64,000 nucleotides of DNA, from assembly GCA_028818695.1 (NCBI GenBank), contig JAPPNK010000015.1, positions 62,001-126,000 on the forward strand, in the 5' to 3' direction. Position numbers and translations under genes: made by a program. The notes below the pieces were generated by a model. That model did not search any database, was not told the DNA's origin, and saw nothing but the letters and a program-made list of their open reading frames with translations. Within the stretch, counting starts at the first letter, position 1. Each line of letters starts with the position of its first letter. The DNA comes from Candidatus Poribacteria bacterium. Lineage in GTDB: Bacteria; Poribacteria; WGA-4E; GCA-2687025. Positions 55,501 through 62,826 of this stretch are shown here, piece after piece.

Positions 55501-55903
55501 CCCCGAAAATATCATGGCAAACCTGTTTGCGCTTCGAGGCCATGATCCAGACATCTCGACAGGGCTTGTGCGCGTTGCCGGGTCGCGCATTCATGTCAGC
55601 TCCGGCGCCCGTGTGGGCGGTTTGGAGTCGTCCGAAGAGTCGTTTCGGTTCACATTGACAGGTTCCAAGGGGCATGACACGTATGTGTATATCGGCAATG
55701 CGCCTCCGTTGGAATCGGCGGAGCTGGGCGGGCGGCCGTTGCGGCGTCTGGATGAGCTGTCCGAATACGGCTGGGTTTACTCAAGGGAGAAGGCGATCGC
55801 GACGATGCGCATTCCGCAGCGAGAAGAGACGGAGCATGTGTCGGCGCAGCTGTCGCCAGGTTTTCGAAAAGGCGAGAAGAATCGGGAGGACGATGGTGAA
55901 TAG
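52586..55903 (+). CDS. Large (alpha/alpha)-toroid-like protein, possible glycosidase or lyase
   Basis: 1,105 aa, starting in the DUF952 stop (ATGATGG). No signal peptide is seen. Residues 1-170 form a beta-sandwich resembling a carbohydrate-binding domain (RVEFQAEFPTLASGERLYLV, DWLLWGNPRLYRVWG). The middle is a long beta-rich region, and residues about 650-1000 are an alpha-helical repeat domain (KKDGGWSFEPSDDRQASLGK, ARNALLLLKFARVTGD, WECPLHAPDILAAAHAVGAY) of the kind found in six-hairpin glycosidases and polysaccharide lyases. I cannot name catalytic residues. The gene order suggests carbohydrate breakdown; the assignment is inferred from fold-like features only. Confidence 0.6.
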   Translation: MMDAEIGYAESVFDFTAAFEGASVENSPSAEASMAETSGGETTPGIFLHPPREGDARVEFQAEFPTLASGERLYLVFALGLRDGVKFDEPDIHVDGVLCGVELNGVRFFEAVVDQIGWRTFILDVGAFTGETVSVAFMTNALDNSNYDWLLWGNPRLYRVWGAGGKSRPLRFTGGLSIARTVDQRLCAQRFRYDRSVEAEEAVQGALEGFKKLPAERTGVYAFTPKVSIRSLASSSDLLFSGKNYDMRCVIENAREAAVEDFHQIQIGISGAAIRRGRADQKTAGLQAGETSVVSWQMRPINRRNSVDVAAAVKCQSKRFIGEESEASADVRFLRSMPSMPGRISSETRSIVHHDYALMESGSFRLAFIRERGAFEYIALFAEKAGSLTMAAASRPFSRAVYLGSDGQERSIRFAPADVSMGGSSSGEASLHFADAQTDDEGVEWRYEASFTMEPMTNRAQAEYALYSSEPRGLLHFAGPTLRAGDGGPSGKKEFALFPGLEMLEGSETSSSPRDAAPPICDRLAPHPYKITAPLMAAQRAGVTTGLLWNPLEEWNAEGERGLSACFSSPNLLDGQDNHLMSLFLPTIPDYTAENRLKAETPFQIDSRGVRLRAQLFALTHGTIFDAPALWTEAYGFPEPLYPERTDEESLLLSRYGFMETTWDESTGKSRHCVDWEPRNAPGFATLLWYDYLATNDAAVRQRIDHIARSAMEESGPEGLASPANCHIMRWEFPFYYGHVEAGIEGARRQAEAVMRSQKKDGGWSFEPSDDRQASLGKAGESVLGTCARNALLLLKFARVTGDDETGSAGLRALRFMEQFAVPRGAQGWECPLHAPDILAAAHAVGAYMEAHQLTGDRAHIERAEYWAKTGLPFLYFWNLPDRPGMRYASIPIFGATFHTHSWFGVPVQWNGLVYAYYAQRLSGFSEFPWKTIAEGVTASALHQQWEEGELKGSYPDGFYDYCLDRRGPHLNPENIMANLFALRGHDPDISTGLVRVAGSRIHVSSGARVGGLESSEESFRFTLTGSKGHDTYVYIGNAPPLESAELGGRPLRRLDELSEYGWVYSREKAIATMRIPQREETEHVSAQLSPGFRKGEKNREDDGE

Positions 55904-57428
55904 AGCTGTAATCAGGGCGGTATGGGCGGCGGCGTTTCTTTTGGCGCCGTTCTATGCGCCGGCGCAGGACAACTTGACGACGGTCGACCAACGCGCATAC
56001 GACATTTCGGTAGATATGGAGCAGCAGCGCATCGGTCCCATCAACTTCTTGGGGCTTACCATACCTGAAGAATTTCCTGTGCGGCTGAACCTGACCATCT
56101 CAAACAAGGTCAGCCTTGATGTGTGCGGGAACATGTTTGAGGGGGAAGGAAAGGGCGGAACGTTCGCCGCTGCAAGCGACGCCGTGACCGTGACGGCGGG
56201 GGAGGTATGCTCCGTCGTGGAGCGTTATACGATCAACATCGACATCGATTCGCTGCTTGTGAGCGCTGAGCTCGCTTTTCAGCATGAAGAGACGTGGAAC
56301 TGGACGCCTGAACACACAGGAACCTACCGTTTTTCGATGAACGGAAAGTTGGTGGACGGGAAGTTTGAGATGACGGGCGATGCCGCCGGTTCTGTTGCGC
56401 AGGCTGTCGTCGGAACGACCGCTGTTCTGGATTTGAAGACGACCCGCGCGCTTCCGCCGGACGATTTTGCGGTGGTTGACGGCAAGTTTACGGCGACTTT
56501 GAACCGCACGGCGGAGATGACGCTGTTGACGCCGCCGATCCCGCCGGAGGATCTGAACGAGGACGGGCGCGTCGACACGTCGGACCTTGTTCTCATCGCG
56601 CGCGATTTCGGCAAGACGGGCGCGAACCTGACGGGCGATCTGACAGGCGACGGCGCGGTCGACATTGCCGATCTGGTGTATGCGGCGGTGCGCTTTTCAA
56701 ATGCGGGCGGGGCGCAGGCTCCGGCGCTGCGCGTTGGGGGGGCGCGTTTGTGGCTTGTTGAGAGCCGTTTGCCGTCCGGGATGCTGCGCGTGGACATAAA
56801 GGCGCGGTCGCCCGCCGCGGTCGCTGCGTTTGACATCGAGTTGGATTACGACGCGGCGGCGTGGGAGTTGGCGGCGGCGCGGAGCGGGGGAAGGTTGCCG
56901 TCCGCGGCGGCGATCCCGATCCGGTCAAAGGCGGGAACGGCGCGTCTGGCAGGCGTTTCGATCCCGCTCGGCGTTCCGGAGCGTTTAGACCGTCCGCTGG
57001 CGTCGTTCTGGTTTCGTCCGTTGACGCAGGAGGCGTCGGTCGGCTCCGTTCGCTGGCGGGGCGGTCAGTTGAGCGGGCTGGACGCGCGGCGCATCCCTGT
57101 CGGTTCGCTCAGCTCCGTTCCGCATATGTATCGGGACCGCCCGTTCATTGGGCGCAGCTATCCGAATCCGTTCAACCCGGAGGTATGGATACCGTTTGAG
57201 CTGTTGGAGCCTTCGCCGGTGCGCGTGTCCATTTATGCGTCGAACGGCCGTTTGGCGCGCGTGTTGGATTTGGGGCGCCTGCCGGCGGGGCTGTATCTTC
57301 AGCCGGGGCGGGCGGCGCATTGGGACGGCAGGAACGCGCTTGGAGAGCCGATGGGCAGCGGGCTGTACTTTTATCGGATAGAGGCGGGGGGAACGTCGCG
57401 CGTCGGGCGGATGCTGATGGTGAAGTGA
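55893..57428 (+). CDS. Secreted dockerin/cohesin-like protein with a PNPFNPE-type C-terminal domain
   Basis: 511 aa. The ATG at 55893 has GGGAGGA just upstream and overlaps the previous gene's end. Signal peptide MVNRAVIRAVWAAAFLLAPF to about residue 27. Residues about 230-275 are a dockerin type I-like pair of calcium loops (DLNEDGRVDTSDLVLIARDF, LTGDGAVDIADLVYAAVRFS). A cohesin-like beta domain follows (SRLPSGMLRVDIKARSPAAV, AFDIELDYDAAAW). The C-terminus has YPNPFNPEVWIPFELLEP and ends RVGRMLMVK, matching the giant protein at 9133. It is likely exported and attached at the surface by the same route. It ends the five-gene run. Confidence 0.87.
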   Translation: MVNRAVIRAVWAAAFLLAPFYAPAQDNLTTVDQRAYDISVDMEQQRIGPINFLGLTIPEEFPVRLNLTISNKVSLDVCGNMFEGEGKGGTFAAASDAVTVTAGEVCSVVERYTINIDIDSLLVSAELAFQHEETWNWTPEHTGTYRFSMNGKLVDGKFEMTGDAAGSVAQAVVGTTAVLDLKTTRALPPDDFAVVDGKFTATLNRTAEMTLLTPPIPPEDLNEDGRVDTSDLVLIARDFGKTGANLTGDLTGDGAVDIADLVYAAVRFSNAGGAQAPALRVGGARLWLVESRLPSGMLRVDIKARSPAAVAAFDIELDYDAAAWELAAARSGGRLPSAAAIPIRSKAGTARLAGVSIPLGVPERLDRPLASFWFRPLTQEASVGSVRWRGGQLSGLDARRIPVGSLSSVPHMYRDRPFIGRSYPNPFNPEVWIPFELLEPSPVRVSIYASNGRLARVLDLGRLPAGLYLQPGRAAHWDGRNALGEPMGSGLYFYRIEAGGTSRVGRMLMVK

Positions 57429-57589
57429 GCGGGAGCTCTTGACCCGCGCGCCTTTAAGTCATGGCGGTTTGAAACGGCGCGCCGTTAAGCCGTCCATTGC
57501 CTGGAGTTGAAGTCTGTCCGAGCCATCCTGCCGGCCGATCCGGCGACGCTTCACGGACTAGTTGCAGTGCATTTAGTGACAGGTCAGAC

Positions 57590-57647
57590 TCGACATATAT
57601 GGCGAATAGTTCGACATATGTGTCGATTATCTCGACCTATATGTCGA
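57590..57647. promoter_or_regulatory. Triple palindromic operators, module 2
   Basis: Three 16-bp sites: TCGACATATATGGCGA (57590-57605, one mismatch), TCGACATATGTGTCGA (57611-57626) and TCGACCTATATGTCGA (57632-57647), each 21 bp apart. Consensus with module 1: TCGAC-N-TAT-N2-GTCGA. They end one base before the shared leader. Bases 57429-57589 before the array contain nothing I recognise. Confidence 0.8.
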
Positions 57648-57648
57648 T

Positions 57649-57795
57649 ATTGGTTGGGCGGTTTTGGGGAGAACCCGCACGGTTACTAGGTTTTCAAAGT
57701 TGGCGCCGTATTTGCTTTAAGGGAGGCGCGCCGCAATGATGCGGCGGAACAAAATGAAACGGAGAAACGAATGCGACGAACGCTGAACGCCCTGC
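57649..57795 (+). repeat. Shared 147-bp leader, copy 2
   Basis: Gap-free, near-identical match to 37874-38020 (about 95%). It includes the conserved TTGGGG-17-TAGGTT pair (a weak promoter candidate, -10 box at 57687-57692), the GGGAGG ribosome site, the leader ORF and the first eight codons of the main gene. Confidence 0.9.
57736..57786 (+). CDS. Conserved 16-codon leader ORF, module 2
   Basis: Encodes MMRRNKMKRRNECDER with GGGAGG nine bases upstream; it overlaps the main gene start at 57771 and stops at 57784-57786. It differs from the module 1 peptide at two positions only. Confidence 0.55.
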   Translation: MMRRNKMKRRNECDER

Positions 57796-58676
57796 TGTCA
57801 AGAAAAGTGAACGCCATGACGACCATCCGAACGGAACGAACAACGAAAACCGCCCAAACGAAAGGGAACGACATGACAACGCAAAACGATTCTCGCGCCA
57901 CTGCTTCCAACGCAACGAACCGCGCCCGCCAAGTCCGTACAGCGAAAGGGAACGAAATGATCAACCGACGCGATTCTTACACAGCGACCGCATTGACCAG
58001 CCGCAACGGAAAAGGCGTCGGCATGATGAAGCGCATCCTTTTCGCAGGCATGGCGACGGCGAGCCTGTTCATCTTTTCGCACGGCGCAGGCGGACATGAC
58101 AAATACGAATTCAAGCGGAATCCAGAGGAGGACGGAGAGTACAATTCATACCGAGTATCTTTTTCAGGATTGTATATCGAAGGTTCACACCATTCGCTTA
58201 CGAATGTACAAGGGAGCGCTGCTTATAGCACTTTATCTCTGTATGCAAGCGCTAGCTCTAAGATGAGATGGAATATGCGTACTTATCCTGATGAGTATAT
58301 TGCGCAATGCATAGTGGGCGAAGGAAGCTTTGAATATAATTTATATGCGAACGCAGAAGTGTGGGCGGCATCTACGGGAAGAGATAGAGGCAAGACAGGG
58401 GATGAAACCAAGTGTAATGGTACTATGTGGACATCTCTTACATATAAAATAAACATAGATGGCGATATGATCCCACATTTTGACTGGGGTGGGGGCGGGT
58501 CTATATGGGACACCGCATCTGCGTCGGGAACAGCAGGAGGAAGTTACTTCCATCCTCTAGCGCACTACGCGTACGCGGCTTCGAGAGCGATTCTTAAAAG
58601 AACAAGTGGAGAGTATGTAATGGATGACGGTATGTTATGGTCGGTACACAAACACCCATCGAGGCTGAAGTTCTAA
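57771..58676 (+). CDS. Module 2 secreted protein with repeated N-terminal start-like segments
   Basis: 301 aa from the ATG at 57771, whose first residues MRRTLNAL equal those of the module 1 gene. Before the signal peptide (MKRILFAGMATASLFIFSHG, from about residue 86) lie three basic, Thr/Asn-rich segments of about 23-28 residues, each ending in a Met whose codon is preceded by AAAGGGAAC or a variant. True translation could therefore begin at 57771, 57873, 57957 or 58023. The mature part is rich in Tyr, Ser and Gly (SLYASASSKMRWNMRTYPDE) with two cysteines, and its DNA is visibly lower in GC than its surroundings. Family unknown. Confidence 0.7.
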   Translation: MRRTLNALLSRKVNAMTTIRTERTTKTAQTKGNDMTTQNDSRATASNATNRARQVRTAKGNEMINRRDSYTATALTSRNGKGVGMMKRILFAGMATASLFIFSHGAGGHDKYEFKRNPEEDGEYNSYRVSFSGLYIEGSHHSLTNVQGSAAYSTLSLYASASSKMRWNMRTYPDEYIAQCIVGEGSFEYNLYANAEVWAASTGRDRGKTGDETKCNGTMWTSLTYKINIDGDMIPHFDWGGGGSIWDTASASGTAGGSYFHPLAHYAYAASRAILKRTSGEYVMDDGMLWSVHKHPSRLKF

Positions 58677-58690
58677 ACCTAAGGGGGACT

Positions 58691-59623
58691 ATGATGCGAA
58701 GAAAAGTTGGGATCGCGTCGGTTGTATTAGGATGCATACTTGCCGTCGTCATTGGATGGATGCTGACATCAAACGAAAAGGGCGCGCTTAGACCGTCTCA
58801 TGATACAGCATCGCCGACGACGGAACGGTCGATGTCTCCTGTCGTTCAGATTTCGCCAACGATTGAGAGTCTTGAAAAAGAAGACGAGGCGGCTGAAGTA
58901 CAGCCAGCCGCTCGTCAGCCGTCTGTAGTTGCCGCTGCTGGGAAATACAATTTCACCAAATGGCAAGATGCGGTGGACGAATTTGCAAAGTTGGTCGGCA
59001 TTGAATACGACCGACTTTGGGAAGAAGGGCATAGATCGCCCGCTTCCCTTGCAGTCATGAATGTTTCTTTTCGTATCTTCAGGGACAACGAATATCCGGA
59101 GTTGCTAGAAGCGATGAAGGACTTTGTTCCGTTCGATTCCAGCATGACAGAGGAGCAGCGTCGGACCTTTCCAAACTGGAACCGTCGCATACCAGAAGAG
59201 ATTTGGCGCAATCCTCGTTGGATAGCAGTTTGGGCAGGTAAAATGCCTGAAGGCAGCCAATTCACAAAGCTTCATTTGCCGAACGGTACGACCATGCATC
59301 TCAAGGAATTTCAGAGGGCTAAGGTTTCTTGGGAAGAACGCTATATTCCAGCGCAAACTCGAACCGGGCAGATCGAAATGGGTTTTTTGCGCCAATATGC
59401 AAAAAAGCTAGAAACCAATCTGGAAACAGCCCAAGATGAGCAGTTTGACAGTACGTTCTTGGAATTAGAGCGGGTCAAAGCGCAAATTGACGATCTGTCT
59501 AAGGAAAAGATCGTTCCGCGTGAAATGGAGGCTGGCGCCCTTGAGGAATTCAGCGGCCATCCTGAATTTGAAATCATAGAGGTTGATTTGGGAATCATTG
59601 ACCGAACTCAAGAAGAGGATTAA
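58691..59623 (+). CDS. Module 2 membrane-anchored protein, LVGxxYD family
   Basis: 310 aa. AAGGGGG lies directly before the ATG, 14 bases after the secreted partner. One N-terminal membrane helix (VGIASVVLGCILAVVIGWML) leads to a Ser/Thr/Glu linker to about residue 90. The conserved domain then follows: DEFAKLVGIEYDRLWEE, WAGKMPEGSQFTKLHLPNGT, and the C-terminal HPEFEIIEVDLGIIDRT. A predicted coiled coil (QYAKKLETNLETAQDEQFDS) lies near residues 225-285, as in the module 1 homologue. I recognise no database family. Probably periplasmic or surface-exposed, acting with the upstream secreted protein. Confidence 0.75.
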   Translation: MMRRKVGIASVVLGCILAVVIGWMLTSNEKGALRPSHDTASPTTERSMSPVVQISPTIESLEKEDEAAEVQPAARQPSVVAAAGKYNFTKWQDAVDEFAKLVGIEYDRLWEEGHRSPASLAVMNVSFRIFRDNEYPELLEAMKDFVPFDSSMTEEQRRTFPNWNRRIPEEIWRNPRWIAVWAGKMPEGSQFTKLHLPNGTTMHLKEFQRAKVSWEERYIPAQTRTGQIEMGFLRQYAKKLETNLETAQDEQFDSTFLELERVKAQIDDLSKEKIVPREMEAGALEEFSGHPEFEIIEVDLGIIDRTQEED

Positions 59624-59842
59624 CGGAGCTGTCGGGCAGTCAGGGCTTCATTCATGATCGCGGCGATTCGGACGGCGCAAACCGTTCTCATACCTCCTGA
59701 CAGCAGCGCCGCGCCGATCATGGATCCTTTGAGAGCCGCATACCCGTTCTTCTCCGACGCGGCGGGTCTGGGCTGTCCAGCTCCGCCGCGTTTTTGTTCG
59801 AAGCGCAAGCAGCGAGGCGCCTCCAGCTGTCAGAAAATTGTC

Positions 59843-59871
59843 TTGCAACGGCGCGGCGCGTCGGCTATCAT
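59843..59871 (+). promoter_or_regulatory. Promoter for the coiled secreted protein gene
   Basis: TTGCAA (59843-59848), a 17-base spacer and TATCAT (59866-59871), 41 bases before the ATG at 59912. The 288-base gap 59624-59911 otherwise shows nothing. Confidence 0.6.
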
Positions 59872-59911
59872 GAGAAGCGTCAACCTTACTGAGTCGCTTT
59901 GAAGGAGCTGT

Positions 59912-60556
59912 ATGAGTACTCGACGCATCATCCTGTTGTCTGCCGCGCTTTTGTCCGCGGTAGCGGCTGGCGCCGTTTATGTTGCCGCGCCAGATCTTTG
60001 GTCCAATCATGAAGACGCCTTTCCCCTGAGCGGCGAAGCGCTTGAATCGGAGCAATCGCCCATCCTCCAAACGACCGATCCGACCTTGACCGCCCCCGTT
60101 TCCCAATCAGAAAAGCTGCCCCCGTCCTCCGCTTCTGGCGCCGCTTCATTTGAAGAGTCTGCGTCTATGGAGGCTTCCGCCGCTTCTGTTGAGATTGCCG
60201 TTCCGTTGGAGGATACGGCGGGGACGGAGTCTTCTGCGTCCGCCTTTGCCGCGCCTATTGAGTCGAGCGGTTCCGAACGCGCAAGAGAAACGAGGAGAGC
60301 GGAACGGAAGGCGCGCGTTGCGGCTGATCAAAAAGAGGCAGAAAGGATCGACTCCCTGCTTCGAAAAGAGAGCCGCGCCGTTTCAAGAAAAATAGAAAAA
60401 GAAAAGAGGCGCGCCGCCACATCAACCGACCGGGCGGTCGAAAAAGCGGCTCGAAAAGTCGAATCTGCCGCCAAAAAAGAGGTCATCAAGCAGAACCCCG
60501 ACCTTCGCCAAGCCGCAAAAACCGAACGTCAAATTAAAAAAGCCGGTAAGCAATGA
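59912..60556 (+). CDS. Secreted Ala/Ser/Glu-rich coiled-coil protein
   Basis: 214 aa. AAGGAG precedes the ATG. A signal peptide or anchor (RRIILLSAALLSAVAAGAVY) is followed by about 90 residues of Ser/Ala/Glu/Pro low-complexity sequence. A highly basic helical end (ERARETRRAERKARVAADQK, then IEKEKRRAATSTDRAVEKAA) follows. It resembles a periplasmic linker or cell-wall-binding protein, but I recognise no family. It overlaps the next start by four bases (ATGA), so it shares an operon with the sugar isomerase-like gene. Low complexity makes any homology call unsafe. Confidence 0.65.
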   Translation: MSTRRIILLSAALLSAVAAGAVYVAAPDLWSNHEDAFPLSGEALESEQSPILQTTDPTLTAPVSQSEKLPPSSASGAASFEESASMEASAASVEIAVPLEDTAGTESSASAFAAPIESSGSERARETRRAERKARVAADQKEAERIDSLLRKESRAVSRKIEKEKRRAATSTDRAVEKAARKVESAAKKEVIKQNPDLRQAAKTERQIKKAGKQ

Positions 60557-61374
60557 AGCTCGCTGTCTGCAACGAATTTTTTGAAAACTGGGAGATTGGC
60601 GACGTCTTCGCCTTCGCCAAAGAGATCGGCTTCGACGCCGTTGAGATCGCCCCCTACACGCTTGCCGACAGCGTTGAGCAGATACCGGCAAGCGAACGGC
60701 AGCGCATCCGAAAAGCGGCAGAAGATTGCGGCGTTGAAATTGTCGGGCTGCACTGGCTGTTTGTGAAGCCTGAAGGGCTGCATCTCACCCTCCCCGATGA
60801 AGCGACGCGCCAAAAAACGCGCGATTACCTGCTGGAGCTGACGCGCTTCTGCGCCGACATCGGCGGGAAGCTCATGGTGATCGGATCGCCCCAGCAGCGC
60901 AACATTGAGGAGGGGGTTGATGATCAGCAGGGGTTTGAATGGGCGGTTGACGCCTTCAAAGACGCCGCAGACCTGGCGGGCGAGCTGGATGTCATGCTCT
61001 GCTTTGAACCGCTCAACTCGAACGTCACCAACTTCATCCGCAACCCGGACGAGGCGCAGGAACTGATCAACGCCGTCGATCATCCGAACTTTCAGATGAT
61101 CGTGGATGTTTGCAGCTCCTCCATTGAGGGTCTCGATATTCCCGCCGAGATACGCAAGCATGCCGCGCATATCCGCCACATCCACGCGAACGACGACAAC
61201 CTTTATGTTCCCGGCTCCGGCGGCGCCGACTATCCGCCCATCATCCAAGCGCTGAAAGAGGTCGGATACGACGGGTATCTGTCCGTCGAGGTGTTCAAGT
61301 TTGAGCCGGACCCCAAAACAATCGCCCGCGCCAGCGTCCATTTCCTGAACCAGATGCTGTCTGAATATGCCTGA
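60553..61374 (+). CDS. Sugar phosphate isomerase/epimerase (AP endonuclease 2 fold)
   Basis: 273 aa TIM barrel of the xylose isomerase-like group. Signatures: FAKEIGFDAVEIAPYTLADS, AEDCGVEIVGLHWLFV with the first metal ligand region, VMLCFEPLNSNVTNFI with the Glu ligand, FQMIVDVCSS with Asp, HIRHIHANDDN with His/Asp and GYDGYLSVEVFKFEPDP with the last Glu. Metal-binding residues look complete. Members isomerise or epimerise keto sugars, inositols or hydroxypyruvate; the substrate is not deducible. It overlaps the PmoA-like gene by eight bases, suggesting a shared sugar-catabolic pathway. Confidence 0.9.
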   Translation: MKLAVCNEFFENWEIGDVFAFAKEIGFDAVEIAPYTLADSVEQIPASERQRIRKAAEDCGVEIVGLHWLFVKPEGLHLTLPDEATRQKTRDYLLELTRFCADIGGKLMVIGSPQQRNIEEGVDDQQGFEWAVDAFKDAADLAGELDVMLCFEPLNSNVTNFIRNPDEAQELINAVDHPNFQMIVDVCSSSIEGLDIPAEIRKHAAHIRHIHANDDNLYVPGSGGADYPPIIQALKEVGYDGYLSVEVFKFEPDPKTIARASVHFLNQMLSEYA

Positions 61375-62209
61375 AATCCGCCTCATCGAAGAGGAGCTGC
61401 GGTTCAAGTTTTACCGCGGCTCCCAGTTCTGCCTCGCCTACAACAAGGGCTTCCTGCGCTACGGCGACTTCTACCTGTCGCGCCCGAATTTCTATCCTGT
61501 CTATTCTCCCAGCGGGCGCCAAGCGACGGCAGCGAGCGCCTACCGCTTCAACCACCACAGGTCGATCTTCATCGGACACGCGAACGTCAACGGCGTCAAT
61601 TTTTTCCACGACAACAACCCGACGCGCAACAACCTCGGCGACATTCGGCTTGTTGAGGCGGACTGGGAGGCGGACGGGACGCGCGCCGTGTTGCGGACGC
61701 AGAATCTGTGGACGGCGAAGGGAGGCGCGGAGATGCTGTCTGAACGGCGGGACATCGTCTGGACGGCAGATGAGCAGGCGTATGCGCTGGACATCTCAAG
61801 CGCTCTTGCGTCAAAGGTCGGGGAGGTCGTTTTTGGCAAGGACACGCACTCCTATATCGGCATACGGGTGGCGGACACGATGGATATAGAGGACGGAGGG
61901 CGCGCCGTCAACTCAAACGGCGAAGAGAACGAAGAGGGCGCCATGAACAGGTACGCCGACTGGGTCGATTACAGCGGCGAGGTCGCCGGGAAAACGATCG
62001 GGGCGGCGCTCATTCCGCATCCTGACAATCCGCCGTCTCCATTTTTTGTGCGGAACTACGGAACGTTCCTGTCCAACTTCACGCTGCGGGAGCCGTATGT
62101 CTTAAAAGAGGGCGAGACGCTGACGCAGCGGTTCCGCATCGTCGTTCACGAAGGCGGCGCGGACGATGTGGATCTGGAGGCGTATCGGCGGGAGTTTGCG
62201 GCGTCTTAG
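61367..62209 (+). CDS. PmoA family (DUF6807-like) protein
   Basis: 280 aa, with no signal peptide. The conserved core reads FIGHANVNGVNFFHDNN, LRTQNLWTAKGGAEMLSERR, SYIGIRVADTMDIEDGGRAV, ADWVDYSGEVAGKTIGAALI and HPDNPPSPFFVRNYGTF. These are marks of the PmoA family (DUF6807), a beta-rich fold named for similarity to methane oxygenase but usually found next to sugar isomerase and oxidoreductase genes. The upstream TIM-barrel gene fits that. Its end lies three bases from the end of the convergent module 3 gene. Confidence 0.8.
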   Translation: MPEIRLIEEELRFKFYRGSQFCLAYNKGFLRYGDFYLSRPNFYPVYSPSGRQATAASAYRFNHHRSIFIGHANVNGVNFFHDNNPTRNNLGDIRLVEADWEADGTRAVLRTQNLWTAKGGAEMLSERRDIVWTADEQAYALDISSALASKVGEVVFGKDTHSYIGIRVADTMDIEDGGRAVNSNGEENEEGAMNRYADWVDYSGEVAGKTIGAALIPHPDNPPSPFFVRNYGTFLSNFTLREPYVLKEGETLTQRFRIVVHEGGADDVDLEAYRREFAAS

Positions 62210-62212
62210 CCG

Positions 62213-62806
62213 TTATTCTATCTGTCCCAGGTCCTGCGTCAACGCTTGAATGTCGGGATGAGCGCGCGACGTTGACGACTGTATCATCCACCTGTATGCG
62301 AATCCGTTTGGCCGCTTATAGACTGCGTTGATGCGTCTGTTTTTCTCAAGGCGCAGCGTTTCTCCGTTCGGCAGCTGTATCTGAACGCCGACTTGATCTG
62401 GAGAGACGCGCCCGGCGCGCGCCAACAGGCTGTCGGGCCGCTGTGCGTCTTTTGGAAAGTCAGCCACAAAACGCTCTATCCCAGCCCTTAAATATGCAAA
62501 GGCGGCGTCTTTGGAGATGAGATCAATGGCGGCTTCATGCGCCTGAATGACCGCCGCGTCATGCGTTTCGCTTTGAATGCGGCGGTCGTACCCTTCCCCT
62601 ACAAGACGCGCCCACTCGTTCAATACCGCTTCCGCTGTTGAGACGTCGGCGGACGGGTTCGGTTTGGGACCTTTGCGCGCGCTTGCCTGACGGGGCGATT
62701 GCTCTTTTTCCGTTAAAGGCGCGGAAGAGCGGTTGTCGAAATAAATCCAAAATGCGGCAGCCCCAGCCAACACAGCCAGAGCTGCCCATAGAATCCAACG
62801 GCGCAT
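62213..62806 (-). CDS. Module 3 membrane-anchored protein, LVGxxYD family
   Basis: 197 aa, the shortest of the three homologues. GGAGGG precedes the ATG. One membrane helix (WILWAALAVLAGAAAFWIYF) and a short linker lead to the conserved core: NEWARLVGEGYDRRIQ, DSLLARAGRVSPDQVG, QLPNGETLRLEKNRR and the C-terminal HPDIQALTQDLGQIE. The charged coiled coil between core and C-terminus, present in the 38879 and 58691 proteins, is absent. It follows the secreted gene of the same module by 20 bases. Confidence 0.75.
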   Translation of the reverse strand: MRRWILWAALAVLAGAAAFWIYFDNRSSAPLTEKEQSPRQASARKGPKPNPSADVSTAEAVLNEWARLVGEGYDRRIQSETHDAAVIQAHEAAIDLISKDAAFAYLRAGIERFVADFPKDAQRPDSLLARAGRVSPDQVGVQIQLPNGETLRLEKNRRINAVYKRPNGFAYRWMIQSSTSRAHPDIQALTQDLGQIE

Positions 62807-62826
62807 ATGAACGCCCTCCTACTGCC

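Noticed and set aside
53987-55675. A 562-codon open frame on the minus strand
   Set aside because: It lies wholly inside the 1,105-aa plus-strand gene, has Arg/Leu-rich shadow composition and no ribosome site; GC-rich codon bias opens the opposite frame.
59654-59902. Small frame between module 2 and the coiled protein gene
   Set aside because: It covers the promoter at 59843-59871 and lacks a ribosome site.
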